Shown here piece after piece: positions 46,764-54,933 of a stretch of 64,000 bases of DNA. The position numbers and the translations under genes were made by a program. The stretch's first letter is position 1, and each line of letters begins with the position of its first letter. The notes under the pieces were generated by a model, which was not told the origin of the DNA, did no database searches, and saw only the letters and a list, made by a program, of their open reading frames with translations. The stretch is from JAICYJ01 sp038212095 (GTDB lineage: Bacteria > Actinomycetota > Thermoleophilia > Gaiellales > JAICJC01), in the NCBI GenBank assembly GCA_038212095.1, contig JBBQUW010000004.1, positions 83,069-147,068 on the forward strand, in the 5' to 3' direction.

Positions 46764-48452
46764 ATGCCGGCGGCGGGCGCCGCGGTATGGTTCGGCGTGG
46801 CTGTGCTCGAATCGGCTCGAATCCGCCTGCGACACGACGTCCTGCCGCTCGCGTGTCTCGCGATCGCGGCCGGAGTCGCGTTGGCGGTGGGCGGCCTCGC
46901 GGCGCCCAGCGGGGACGCTCCGTCGCACCTGTTCCAGACCTGGCTGTTCCGCCACGGCGGGTTCGAGGTCTGGAACAACTACTGGTATGCGGGCCGCTAC
47001 GAGTTCGTCAACTACAGCGTGCTGTACTACGCGCTCGCGGCGCAGCTGGGGCAGCTCGGCGTCCTGGTGCCGGCGGCCGGCGTGCTGGGCGGCAGCTTCG
47101 CCGTTGTCTGCCGGCGAGAGTGGGGCGACGCCTCGCGCGGCCCCAGCCTCGCGTTCGCCGCCACAGCGCCGTTCATCATGATGGTGGCAGGCGTCTATCC
47201 CTTCCTGGGCGGCGCGGCCACCGCGCTGGTGGCGCTGGCATTGGTGCAGCGGGGCCGTCTGATCACGTTCGGCGTGGCGGTGTGGGCGACGCTCGCGTTC
47301 TCGCCGCTGGCGTTCGCGCTGCTCTGCGCTCTGCTGGCCGGAGCGCTGCTCGGACACGGCGAGCCGCGGTTGGCGCTGCGTCGGCACAAGCTGGCACTCG
47401 GCCTGGTGCTGGTCGTGTTCCTGGCCGGCGTGCTCGCACAGCGGGCATTTCCGACCCAGGGCTGGTACCCCTACGACCTGACCGACGCCGCGATCGTGTT
47501 GGTGTTCTCGCTGGTCGGGCTGTGGGTGACCGGCACCAGCAGCCGGGCGCGCTCGCTGCGGATGCTGTTTGCCGCCTACCTCGCGCTGAACCTGGTGGCG
47601 TTCCTGCTCAAGGGGCCGATCGGATCCAACCCCAACCGGCTGTTTGCGATCGCCGGCGCGCCGATGCTCTGGCTGGCCGCCAACGTCGGCCCGCGGCGGT
47701 CGCGGCTGGTGGTGTTTCCGATCCTGGCCGCCGCAGTGGCGCTGCAGGTCGGCCCCTGGGTGAGAGACGCATACTCGGCCTGGAACAACCCGGGTGCCAA
47801 CGCCGCCTACTGGCGGCCTGCGATCAGCTTCGTCGACAGCCACCGCAGCCAGATCGCCGGATACCGCGTGGAAGCGGTGGCGACCTGGGGTCACTGGGAC
47901 GCGTACTACATCGCCCATCAGCAGGTGCCGCTGGCGCGCGGCTGGTTCCGGCAGGACGACTTCCCCCTCAACCGGCCGCTGTATGACCGCCACCTGAGCG
48001 CAGTCACCTATCAGCGCTGGCTGCGCTCGCTGGGCGTGCGCTACGTGCTGCTGCCCGACGCGCCGCTCGACTTCAGCGCGGCCGGCGAGGCTCGCCTGCT
48101 GCGTAGCGGACTGTCGGGCCTCTCGGTGGTGGCGCGCACCCGCCACTGGACGTTCTTCCAGCTACCTGCGGCGACACCGATCGTGTCCGCACCGGCCGGC
48201 CGCACCGCGCGCCTCAGCTATCTCGATCAGCAGCAGGTGGAGCTGTGGGTGTCCGGCCCGGGCCGCTACGTGGTGCGGGTGCGCTACAGCCCTTACTGGA
48301 CGACGCTGCCGTCAGACGCCTGTCTCTCTCCGACCGCAGATGGGATGACCGCGGTGACGCTGCTGACTCGTGGATTCGTGCGTCTGGCGATCGAGCCGGA
48401 TGCGTCGAGCCTGGCATCGACGGCAGCCTCGAACGATGCCAACAGCTGCTGA
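46764..48452 (+). CDS. polytopic membrane protein, possible GT-C-like glycosyltransferase, 562 aa
   Basis: About nine to ten hydrophobic segments span residues 25-350, followed by an extracytoplasmic C-terminal region of about 200 residues. An acidic residue early in the first outer loop (AAPSGDAPSHLFQTWLF, then WNNYWYAGRYEF) resembles the DD/DE loop of GT-C enzymes, but I cannot assign a donor. WYAGRYEFVNYSVLYY and KGPIGSNPNRLF are notable conserved-looking blocks. ATG 46764 with AAAGGA upstream is the likely start. It begins 24 bases from the 5' end of the divergent tRNA-Ala gene. Confidence 0.7.
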   Translation: MPAAGAAVWFGVAVLESARIRLRHDVLPLACLAIAAGVALAVGGLAAPSGDAPSHLFQTWLFRHGGFEVWNNYWYAGRYEFVNYSVLYYALAAQLGQLGVLVPAAGVLGGSFAVVCRREWGDASRGPSLAFAATAPFIMMVAGVYPFLGGAATALVALALVQRGRLITFGVAVWATLAFSPLAFALLCALLAGALLGHGEPRLALRRHKLALGLVLVVFLAGVLAQRAFPTQGWYPYDLTDAAIVLVFSLVGLWVTGTSSRARSLRMLFAAYLALNLVAFLLKGPIGSNPNRLFAIAGAPMLWLAANVGPRRSRLVVFPILAAAVALQVGPWVRDAYSAWNNPGANAAYWRPAISFVDSHRSQIAGYRVEAVATWGHWDAYYIAHQQVPLARGWFRQDDFPLNRPLYDRHLSAVTYQRWLRSLGVRYVLLPDAPLDFSAAGEARLLRSGLSGLSVVARTRHWTFFQLPAATPIVSAPAGRTARLSYLDQQQVELWVSGPGRYVVRVRYSPYWTTLPSDACLSPTADGMTAVTLLTRGFVRLAIEPDASSLASTAASNDANSC

Positions 48453-48511
48453 AACTGACATCCTTCGCCGTTCGGCATCCACGTCCTGCTCGCGCCCTGT
48501 ATGCTCCCAAG

Positions 48512-48528
48512 TCCGCTTTTGCAGCGGA
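48512..48528 (+). promoter_or_regulatory. small hairpin overlapping the Shine-Dalgarno of the coiled-coil gene
   Basis: TCCGCT-TTTGC-AGCGGA forms a 6-bp stem. Its right arm runs into the GGAGG ribosome-binding site of the gene at 48537, so part of the site can be paired. This may modulate translation, but the stem is short. Confidence 0.3.
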
Positions 48529-48536
48529 GGACGGAA

Positions 48537-49493
48537 ATGACGAGTACTGCCGAGAACACCGCGAGCTGCGCGCTCTGTCGTCGCCATCTTTTGGTGGGCG
48601 AGCCCGCGCGGCTGTACCAGGATCCCGGCTCCAAGCGGTTCCTCAAGGTCTGCCCGCTGTGCTACGAGCGCGCCGATCGGCGCGGCTGGCGCGCGGACGG
48701 CCGTCCGATCGTCGCAGTGCACGCCAATCCGCCGCGAGATGCCGCGCTGCGCGAGCGTGAGGGGCTGATCGACCGGCTGCGCGGGCAGCTTCAGTCGGTC
48801 GAGTTCGACCTCGACAAGGTGCGAAGCGCGCTGGCAAAGGCCGAGCAGCAGTCGGGTGAGCTGCGCACCATCAAGCGCGAGATGAAGGAGCTGGCCAACG
48901 AGGTGCGCCGCCGCGAGCGCGAGCTGCGGAGCCTGGCCGACGAGAAGAAGCGCAGCGATGAGCGCGCGGCGCAGGCTGAGGCCGCCCACCGGGCCGAGAT
49001 CAGCCGCCACCATCAGGTGGCCGCCAAGCTGGACGAGCAGTCCGCACAGGTTGAGCGGCACGAGAGTCGGCTGGCGCAGCTCGAACAGGAGTTGGAGCAT
49101 GAGCGGCGCCGCTATGCAGAGCTGGCCGACGCGCGCCGCACCGAGGGTGATGCGCGCCAGATCCGGCGGATGGCGCTGGAGGCGTTCAACCGCTCCGCCC
49201 ATGCCGAGCGGGTGGTGGCGATCTCGCGTAGCCTCGGTGACCCGGTCGTCAACGTGGCCGTCGAGGGCTGCGAGCTTCCCCGCGTGGTCTCGATCTGCGT
49301 CGCCTGGGACATCTCCTGGTACGAGTACGAGGTCAGGCTCGACCTCTACGAGCAGACCGTGTCGGTGGATGAGGGTCGGCGCGGGGACGATCCCCGCGAC
49401 CTGCCCCAGCATCGCCTGCACCCCAACGCCGTCCTTCGCGCCGACCGCATCGTGCTGACGATGCAGGCGTTCGGCGTTGGCGCCACCGGCTAG
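48537..49493 (+). CDS. zinc-ribbon and coiled-coil protein of unknown function, 318 aa
   Basis: The N-terminus has a CxxC pair (SCALCRR) and a second pair about 27 residues later (VCPLCYE), making a probable zinc ribbon at residues 10-45. Residues about 70-220 form a long highly charged coiled coil (LRGQLQSVEFDLDKVRSAL, ERELRSLADEKKRSDERAAQ). The C-terminal 80 residues are globular (VVAISRSLGDPVVNVAVEG, WDISWYEYEVRLD). The protein resembles scaffold or nucleoid-type proteins only in shape. GGAGGACGGAA precedes ATG 48537. It ends directly against the convergent rhomboid gene. Confidence 0.7.
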   Translation: MTSTAENTASCALCRRHLLVGEPARLYQDPGSKRFLKVCPLCYERADRRGWRADGRPIVAVHANPPRDAALREREGLIDRLRGQLQSVEFDLDKVRSALAKAEQQSGELRTIKREMKELANEVRRRERELRSLADEKKRSDERAAQAEAAHRAEISRHHQVAAKLDEQSAQVERHESRLAQLEQELEHERRRYAELADARRTEGDARQIRRMALEAFNRSAHAERVVAISRSLGDPVVNVAVEGCELPRVVSICVAWDISWYEYEVRLDLYEQTVSVDEGRRGDDPRDLPQHRLHPNAVLRADRIVLTMQAFGVGATG

Positions 49494-50234
49494 CTATCCG
49501 CCGCGATCGAGCGAGCGCACCGCCGCCAGGCCGAACAGGAATCCGCCCACGTGGGCAAAGTACGCGACGCCGCCGCTGTGCCCGCCAACCTGTCCAAACC
49601 CGGTCGCCGCTCCCACCACCTGCAGGCCGATCCAGATAACCAGGAACAGCACGGCCGGCAGAGGCAGCGGGATCCAGCCCACCAGTGTGATCACGACCGC
49701 GCGCGGGTACAGCAGCAGGTAGCCGGCGAGCACGGCCGCGATCGCTCCGGACGCGCCGATGGTGGGCACGTCGCTCGAGCGGTCGAACAGCCACTGCAGC
49801 AGGCTGGCCGAGAGGCCCCCCAGAAGGTAGAAGGCGGTGAAGCGAGCGCGACCCAGCCGATCCTCGACGTTGTTGCCGAAGATCCACAGGAACAGCATGT
49901 TGAATCCCAGGTGCGCCCAGCCGCCGTGCAGGAACATCGAAGTCAACAGGGTCACCAGCACAGGTACGTGATGCACGATCACGTCCGCCCGTGCGCCGAA
50001 GTCGACCCGATCGGTTCCCAGCGGGCAACCGCTTACGAGCTCGCAGGGCACGAACCCGAACTCGTAGTCGATCGCGCTTTTGCCCTCGACGCTGTACACC
50101 CGCTGATTGGTGGTGGGCAGGTGCTGCACTGGTGCCATCAACTGGAAGACGAACACCAGCACGTTGACCGCGATCAAGGCCACCGTCATCACCGGCCGGT
50201 TGCGGGTGGGAACGTTGTCTCGGAGCGGTATCAC
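49494..50234 (-). CDS. rhomboid-family intramembrane serine protease
   Basis: The 246-residue protein has six or seven hydrophobic segments. The rhomboid signature is complete: HGGWAHLGFNMLFLWIFG at about residues 103-120, catalytic Ser162 in IGASGAIAAVLAGY and catalytic His228 in AYFAHVGGFLFG. It cleaves membrane proteins within the bilayer; the substrate is unknown. GTG 50234 overlaps the dehydrogenase stop by 4 bases (GTGA), so a longer frame to 50609 is antisense-like shadow. It is the second gene of the dehydrogenase operon. Confidence 0.93.
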   Translation of the reverse strand: MIPLRDNVPTRNRPVMTVALIAVNVLVFVFQLMAPVQHLPTTNQRVYSVEGKSAIDYEFGFVPCELVSGCPLGTDRVDFGARADVIVHHVPVLVTLLTSMFLHGGWAHLGFNMLFLWIFGNNVEDRLGRARFTAFYLLGGLSASLLQWLFDRSSDVPTIGASGAIAAVLAGYLLLYPRAVVITLVGWIPLPLPAVLFLVIWIGLQVVGAATGFGQVGGHSGGVAYFAHVGGFLFGLAAVRSLDRGG

Positions 50235-51280
50235 CGCACGGGTTGGGAGGCGCGAGCGGCTGCGATCCGCTCGCGCGCCATCTGTTCGGCCGCTCGGCCA
50301 GGTGCGACTCCCGACTCCCGGGCGCGCTCGAACACCTGCTTCAGCGTGGTCTCGATCCGTTCCACGCTGCGCCTGGCGCGATCGGGGTCGTAGCCGTCGC
50401 CGATCAGCTCGTCGGCGATGTTGATCACGCCGCCGGCGTTGATTGCGTAGTCCGGCGCGTACACGATCTTGCGTCGCAGCAGCGCGTCGCCCATCGAGGC
50501 GTCCGCCAGCTGGTTGTTTGCTGCGCCGGCCACCACCCGGCAGCGCAGGTCGCCGATCGTCTCCGGTCTGATCGCAGCGCCCAGCGCGCAGGGCGAGTAG
50601 ACGTCGCACTCGATGGCGTGGATCTGCCCCGCCTCCGCCACCGCCGCGCCCAGCTCCTGCAGCGGCCGCACCCGGTCGTCGTGGATGTCCGCCACCGTCA
50701 CCGAGGCTCCTGCGGCCAGGAGATGGCCGGCCACCGCGCCGCCGACGTGGCCGGCGCCCTGCACCGCGACCCGCACGCCCGCCAGCCCGTTGCCAAGCCC
50801 AGCCTCGGCGAGCGCTGCGCGGATGCCGCAGACGACGCCCCAGGCGGTCATCGGCGAGGGATCGCCGGATCCGCCGCGGGCGACCGGCAGGCCGGTGATG
50901 TAGCGGGTCTGGGACGCGACCTGCTCGGCGTCGTCGGTGGTCGTACCCACATCCTCGGCCGCCAGGTAGGCGCCCCCGAGACGGTCGATGAAGCGTCCCA
51001 GCGCGCGAAACTGCTCAGCGGTCTTGTCCCGTCGCGGATCGCCGACCACCACCGTCTTGCCACCGCCCAGGTCAAGGCCGGCCAGCGAGTTCTTGTACGT
51101 CATGCCCTCGGACAGCCGCAGCACGTCGGTCAGCGCCGCCTCGTCGTTTGCGTAGTCCCACATCCGGATGCCGCCCAGCGCCGGACCGAGCGAGGTGTCG
51201 TGGACGGCGATGATGGCGCGCAGCCCCGAGTCGCGGTCAGTGCAGACGACGATCTGCTCGTGGTCGGCGAAGAGGCGCAC
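50231..51280 (-). CDS. Glu/Leu/Phe/Val dehydrogenase family (leucine/valine-type amino-acid dehydrogenase)
   Basis: The 349-residue cytosolic enzyme oxidatively deaminates amino acids with NAD. It has LGGIRMWDYANDEAAL and the substrate/catalytic block SEGMTYKNSLAGLDLGGGK, which contains both conserved lysines. TDDAEQVASQTRYITG and the Rossmann motif VAVQGAGHVGGAVAGHL follow. The length and the MTYKN form fit leucine/valine dehydrogenases rather than 420-residue glutamate dehydrogenases. GTG 51280 lies eight bases after TATACT, consistent with a leaderless mRNA. TTG 51289 would lie inside that box. Confidence 0.9.
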   Translation of the reverse strand: MRLFADHEQIVVCTDRDSGLRAIIAVHDTSLGPALGGIRMWDYANDEAALTDVLRLSEGMTYKNSLAGLDLGGGKTVVVGDPRRDKTAEQFRALGRFIDRLGGAYLAAEDVGTTTDDAEQVASQTRYITGLPVARGGSGDPSPMTAWGVVCGIRAALAEAGLGNGLAGVRVAVQGAGHVGGAVAGHLLAAGASVTVADIHDDRVRPLQELGAAVAEAGQIHAIECDVYSPCALGAAIRPETIGDLRCRVVAGAANNQLADASMGDALLRRKIVYAPDYAINAGGVINIADELIGDGYDPDRARRSVERIETTLKQVFERARESGVAPGRAAEQMARERIAAARASQPVR

Positions 51281-51288
51281 GAGACGCA

Positions 51289-51294
51289 AGTATA
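51289..51294 (-). promoter_or_regulatory. -10 box for leaderless amino-acid dehydrogenase transcript
   Basis: TATACT on the minus strand ends eight bases before GTG 51280. Transcription would then begin at or next to the start codon. The -35 region 17 bases upstream (GCAGTT) is weak. Confidence 0.5.
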
Positions 51295-51363
51295 CCGAGG
51301 CATGAGTGCAGAACTGCCGAATCCATCGGGAACCGGATGGCGATCTCGGCCGTCCGATCGCAT

Positions 51364-51858
51364 ATGAGACGAGCCTTCTTGATCGCGCTTTTGACCGTCG
51401 TACCGGCCGTCGGGTGCGGATCCGGCCAGAGCGGCGGCGGTGGTACCGGCACCGCACCCGAATCGCCTGTCTCGCACGCTCCGCCGTCCAGCTCTCAGCC
51501 GCCCGGGTTGGGTGGAGCGACGCTGGTGACGCCCCGTGCCGGTGGCGATCGTGGCGCGTTGGTGCGACCGGTCGCACTGCGGGTCGGCGTCGGCGACGAT
51601 GGCCGGGCGTGGGCGCGCGTGACGTGGTGGGGCGGGATCCCCAGTTGCTACGTGCTGCGGCCCGTGCGCGTGCGTCGCTCCGGCGAGACGATCACGCTGT
51701 GGCTGAGGGAGGGCTCAGACGCGCCGTCGGGCACCGCCTGCGCCGACATCGCGATGCTGAAGGCGGTGGTGGTCGACCTGGGGCCGCTGCGCGCTGGCAG
51801 CTACACGGTCATGGCCGGCGGCCGTCGCGCGACGCTGACGGTGGAGAAGGGTATCTAG
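51364..51858 (+). CDS. lipoprotein of unknown function, 164 aa
   Basis: The N-terminus MRRAFLIALLTVVPAVGC is a lipoprotein signal with lipobox PAVGC and acylated Cys18. A Gly/Ser/Pro linker follows. The mature domain is beta-rich (RPVALRVGVGDDGRAWARVTWW, ETITLWLREGSD, GSYTVMAGGRRATLTVE) with two internal cysteines (about residues 100 and 127) that could pair outside the membrane. An upstream GTG (51337) would place the signal too far in. The stop shares CTAG with potC on the other strand. Function unknown. Confidence 0.75.
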   Translation: MRRAFLIALLTVVPAVGCGSGQSGGGGTGTAPESPVSHAPPSSSQPPGLGGATLVTPRAGGDRGALVRPVALRVGVGDDGRAWARVTWWGGIPSCYVLRPVRVRRSGETITLWLREGSDAPSGTACADIAMLKAVVVDLGPLRAGSYTVMAGGRRATLTVEKGI

Positions 51859-52772
51859 GCTGCTTCGGCAGCCTGGGCGCGGCGCATGGTGCCGGCGCTT
51901 GCGACCGCGTCGCGCTTCGCGCGCCGGTTCTGGATCACCAGGTTGAGGAACATGCCGCCCACACCGATCATGAAGATCAGCGAGCCAATCACGTTCACCT
52001 GTACCGGAACGCCGTTTCGCGACGCGCCGTAGATGTAGAGCGGGAACGTGATCTGGGCGCCGCTGTTGAACTGGGTGACGACGAAGTCGTCGATCGAGAG
52101 CGCGAACGCGAGCGCCGCCGCGGCGGCAATGCCGGGCATGATCAGCGGCAGGGTGATCCTGCGGAACGTCGTCCACTCATTGGCGAACAGATCCATCGCC
52201 GCCTCTTCGAGCCGACGGTCGAAGCCGTACACGCGCGCCTTCACGGTCACGATCACGTAGCTGATGTTGAACATGATGTGGGCGATCAGGATCGTCAGGA
52301 ACCCCAGGCTCGGGTTCTGAAGGGCGATGAACAGCGTCAGCAGCGAGGAGCCCATCACGATCTCGGGCGTCGCCATCGGGGTGAAGATCGCGAAGTTGGA
52401 CGCGCTGCGGCCGCGGAAGCTGTAGCGGGCCAGCGCCAGCGCCGCCAGCGTGCCGAGTGCCGTCGCCAAGACGGTGGAGAGGAAGGCGATCTCGAGCGAG
52501 AGCTTGACCGCGTCCTGCAGGCCGGGAGCACCGAACGGGTGCTTCCAGGCGTCCAGCGTGAACTTGTGCCAGGTGAGGTTGAACTTGCCGGCCGGGCCGT
52601 TGAACGAGAACAGGATGATGACCGAGATCGGGATGAACAGGTACAGCAGCACCAGGCCGGCGAACACGTTCAGTGCGTGCCAGCGCACCCTGCGTCCAAG
52701 GCCGCTGGGAGGTTTTCGCGCCGCCTCGACCGCCTCCGGCTCGACCGTGACCGCCTCCGTCGCCGCAGACAT
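51855..52772 (-). CDS. potC: spermidine/putrescine-type ABC transporter permease (PotC-like)
   Basis: The 305-residue inner-membrane permease has six hydrophobic segments. It carries the EAA-type cytoplasmic loop EEAAMDLFANEWTTFRRITLPLIMPGI that docks on the ATPase. FSFNGPAGKFNLTW and LSIDDFVVTQF are typical of PotC. It follows potB with TGATG overlap. It is the last gene of the potA-D-B-C operon on the minus strand. Confidence 0.93.
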   Translation of the reverse strand: MSAATEAVTVEPEAVEAARKPPSGLGRRVRWHALNVFAGLVLLYLFIPISVIILFSFNGPAGKFNLTWHKFTLDAWKHPFGAPGLQDAVKLSLEIAFLSTVLATALGTLAALALARYSFRGRSASNFAIFTPMATPEIVMGSSLLTLFIALQNPSLGFLTILIAHIMFNISYVIVTVKARVYGFDRRLEEAAMDLFANEWTTFRRITLPLIMPGIAAAAALAFALSIDDFVVTQFNSGAQITFPLYIYGASRNGVPVQVNVIGSLIFMIGVGGMFLNLVIQNRRAKRDAVASAGTMRRAQAAEAA

Positions 52773-53659
52773 CAGACCGTGGTCACCTCCTCGGTGCCCA
52801 GCAGCTTCGCGTACACGGCGATGAATACCAGCATGATGGCCATCAGCGTGAACGAGAGCGCCGAGGCCGCAGGGTAGTCGTTGAAGATCAGGAACTTGCT
52901 CTGGATCACGTTGCCGATCATGCGCGTGTTCGGGTTGCCCAGGATCTCGGCGTTGATGTAGTCGCCGGTGGCCGGGATGAAGGTCAGCAGCGTTCCCGCA
53001 AAGACGCCCGGCAGGGAGAGCGGCAGCGTCACCTTGAGGAACGCCCTCACCCGGTTTGCGTACAGGTCGAGCGAGGCTTCCAGCAGCCGAGGGTCGATCT
53101 TCTCCAGGCTGACGTAGAGCGGCAGCACCATGAAGGCGAGGTAGTTGTACGTGATCGCCGAGACGACCGCGAACGGGGTCGCCAGCAGCCGGTGGCTCGA
53201 CGTCCAGCCCAGCTTGTCGGTGACATCAAGAAACCGGACTGCGTCGAGCGCGCGGGTGACGATGCTGTTGTCGGCCAGGATCGTCTGCCAGGCCAGGGTG
53301 CGGATCAGGTAGTTGGTGAAGAACGGGGCGATCACCAGAAGAAGCAGCAGGTTCTTCCAGCGACCGCCCCGGAATGCGATCACGTAGGCCAGTGGATAGG
53401 CGATCACGAACGCGGCCACGGTCGCGATGGCGGCGTACAGGAACGACCGGATGAACTGGCTCTTGTACTGGCTGATGTTGTCGGTGTAGTTGGAGAACTT
53501 CCAGTTGAACGTGTAGTGCTGGGCGTAGGTCAGGTCGACGTGCACCGTCTCCAGCGACTTGTACGCCATGAACGCCATCGGGACGAAGAAGAAGATCCCC
53601 AGCCACAGCATGGCAGGCAGGAGCAGCGGGCCCGCGGGCCGTCGCCGTAGCCATCTCAT
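52772..53659 (-). CDS. potB: spermidine/putrescine-type ABC transporter permease (PotB-like)
   Basis: The 295-residue permease has six hydrophobic segments: FFVPMAFMAYKSL, APFFTNYLIRTLAWQTIL, the EAA loop LLEASLDLYANRVRAFLKVTLPLSLPG, and IPATGDYINAEILGNPNTRMIG, the PotB-typical block. It pairs with PotC to form the translocation channel. It lies 44 bases after potD. Its stop overlaps the potC start by one base (TGATG), so the two permeases are translated together. Confidence 0.93.
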   Translation of the reverse strand: MRWLRRRPAGPLLLPAMLWLGIFFFVPMAFMAYKSLETVHVDLTYAQHYTFNWKFSNYTDNISQYKSQFIRSFLYAAIATVAAFVIAYPLAYVIAFRGGRWKNLLLLLVIAPFFTNYLIRTLAWQTILADNSIVTRALDAVRFLDVTDKLGWTSSHRLLATPFAVVSAITYNYLAFMVLPLYVSLEKIDPRLLEASLDLYANRVRAFLKVTLPLSLPGVFAGTLLTFIPATGDYINAEILGNPNTRMIGNVIQSKFLIFNDYPAASALSFTLMAIMLVFIAVYAKLLGTEEVTTV

Positions 53660-53703
53660 CGTCCTCGTCCTTCAGGAGTTCTGTTCACCGAGCCACCGGT
53701 CGA

Positions 53704-54933
53704 TCAGCCGCCGATCAGGCCCTGGAAGAGCTGGTTGAACTGCAGGTCCTCATCCGGGGTCAGCGCCTTGAACACGTTCACGTTGTCCAGCGATGACTGG
53801 GGCGGGAAGATCAGCGGGTTGTTGGCCACGCTGGGGTCCTTCGCGACCAGCGCCTCCTTGGCACCGTTCACCGGGCAGATGTAGTTGACGTAGTCCTCGA
53901 CCATCGCGGCGATCTCGGGCTGGTAGTAGAAGTTCATCCACAGGTGCGCGTTGTACGGGTTGGCGGCGTTCTTGGGGATCATCATGTTGTCGGTCCAGAT
54001 CATCCCGCCCTTGTCCGGGATCACGAACTTGAGATCAGGGTTGGAGAGCTGGAGCTGCACCACGTCACCGGACCAGGCCATGCACGCGGCCACGTTACCC
54101 TTGGCCAGGTCGGCGGCGTAATCGTTGCCCGTGAACCGGCGGATCTGACCGTCGGCGACGTGCGGCTGGATCGCGTCCACCGCCTTCTGGGCGTCGGCGA
54201 CCGTGCACTGGGTGGGGTCGATGCCGATGTCGAGCATCACGAGACCGAGCGTGTCGCGCATCTCGGTCAGGCAGGTGACCTTGCCCTTGAACTTGGGATC
54301 CCACAGATCGGAGATCGACGTCAGGTCGCGACCGGTCAGCTTCGGGTTGTAGGCGATCCCGGTGAAGCCGGACTGCCACGGCACCAGGTGGTCGTTGTTG
54401 GGGTCGATCGAGCGGCCCTTCAAGGCTGAGCTCAGGTTTGCATCGACGTTGGGCAGCAGCGACTTGTCCAGCGTCTCGCAGTACCCGAGCGCCACCCACT
54501 TGCCCGCCATCCAGTCGGTCAGCGTGACGATGTCGCGGTCGATGCTCTGGCCGGCTTCGAGCTGCGCCCTGACCTTGCCGAAGAACGACTCGTTGTCCTC
54601 GATGTCCTCGAGGTACTTGGTGGTCGTGCTGTACTTCGCGTCGAACGCATCCAGCGATGGGTGGTGCGTCTTGTTCTTGATATCGATGTAGAGCGGCCAG
54701 TTCGAGAATGTCCAGTTGGAAGAGACCGTGTGCGGGAACGAGGGCGCGCCGCCGCCGGAGCTCGCCACGGCGCTCGAGCCGCCGCCGGAGGAGCTGCCGC
54801 AGGCGGCCAGGAGGCCGGCGCCGGCGAGCGCTCCGCCGGCCATTCCGGCCCGGCGAAGCAGGTCGCGGCGCGTGAGCGCGCCGCGCGCGAATGCCATCCG
54901 GTCGAGATCGGACAGCGGACGTTCGTTGCTCAT
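53704..54933 (-). CDS. potD: polyamine-type ABC transporter substrate-binding lipoprotein (PotD-like)
   Basis: The 409-residue binding protein is exported and anchored. It has a twin-arginine-like TRRDLLRR motif at residues 21-28, a hydrophobic stretch and the lipobox LLAAC with Cys45, followed by a Ser/Gly linker. The mature protein shows WPLYIDIKNKTHHPSLDAF, LTDWMAGKWVALGY and the KGNVAACMAWSGDVVQL block of the PotD/F group. The ligand is probably spermidine or putrescine; PotF-like alternatives exist. The start overlaps the potA stop by 4 bases. Confidence 0.92.
   Translation of the reverse strand: MSNERPLSDLDRMAFARGALTRRDLLRRAGMAGGALAGAGLLAACGSSSGGGSSAVASSGGGAPSFPHTVSSNWTFSNWPLYIDIKNKTHHPSLDAFDAKYSTTTKYLEDIEDNESFFGKVRAQLEAGQSIDRDIVTLTDWMAGKWVALGYCETLDKSLLPNVDANLSSALKGRSIDPNNDHLVPWQSGFTGIAYNPKLTGRDLTSISDLWDPKFKGKVTCLTEMRDTLGLVMLDIGIDPTQCTVADAQKAVDAIQPHVADGQIRRFTGNDYAADLAKGNVAACMAWSGDVVQLQLSNPDLKFVIPDKGGMIWTDNMMIPKNAANPYNAHLWMNFYYQPEIAAMVEDYVNYICPVNGAKEALVAKDPSVANNPLIFPPQSSLDNVNVFKALTPDEDLQFNQLFQGLIGG

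Noticed and set aside
46590..48146. 518-aa minus-strand frame spanning tRNA-Ala and the membrane protein
   Set aside because: It reads through a clear tRNA gene and opposite a coherent polytopic membrane protein.
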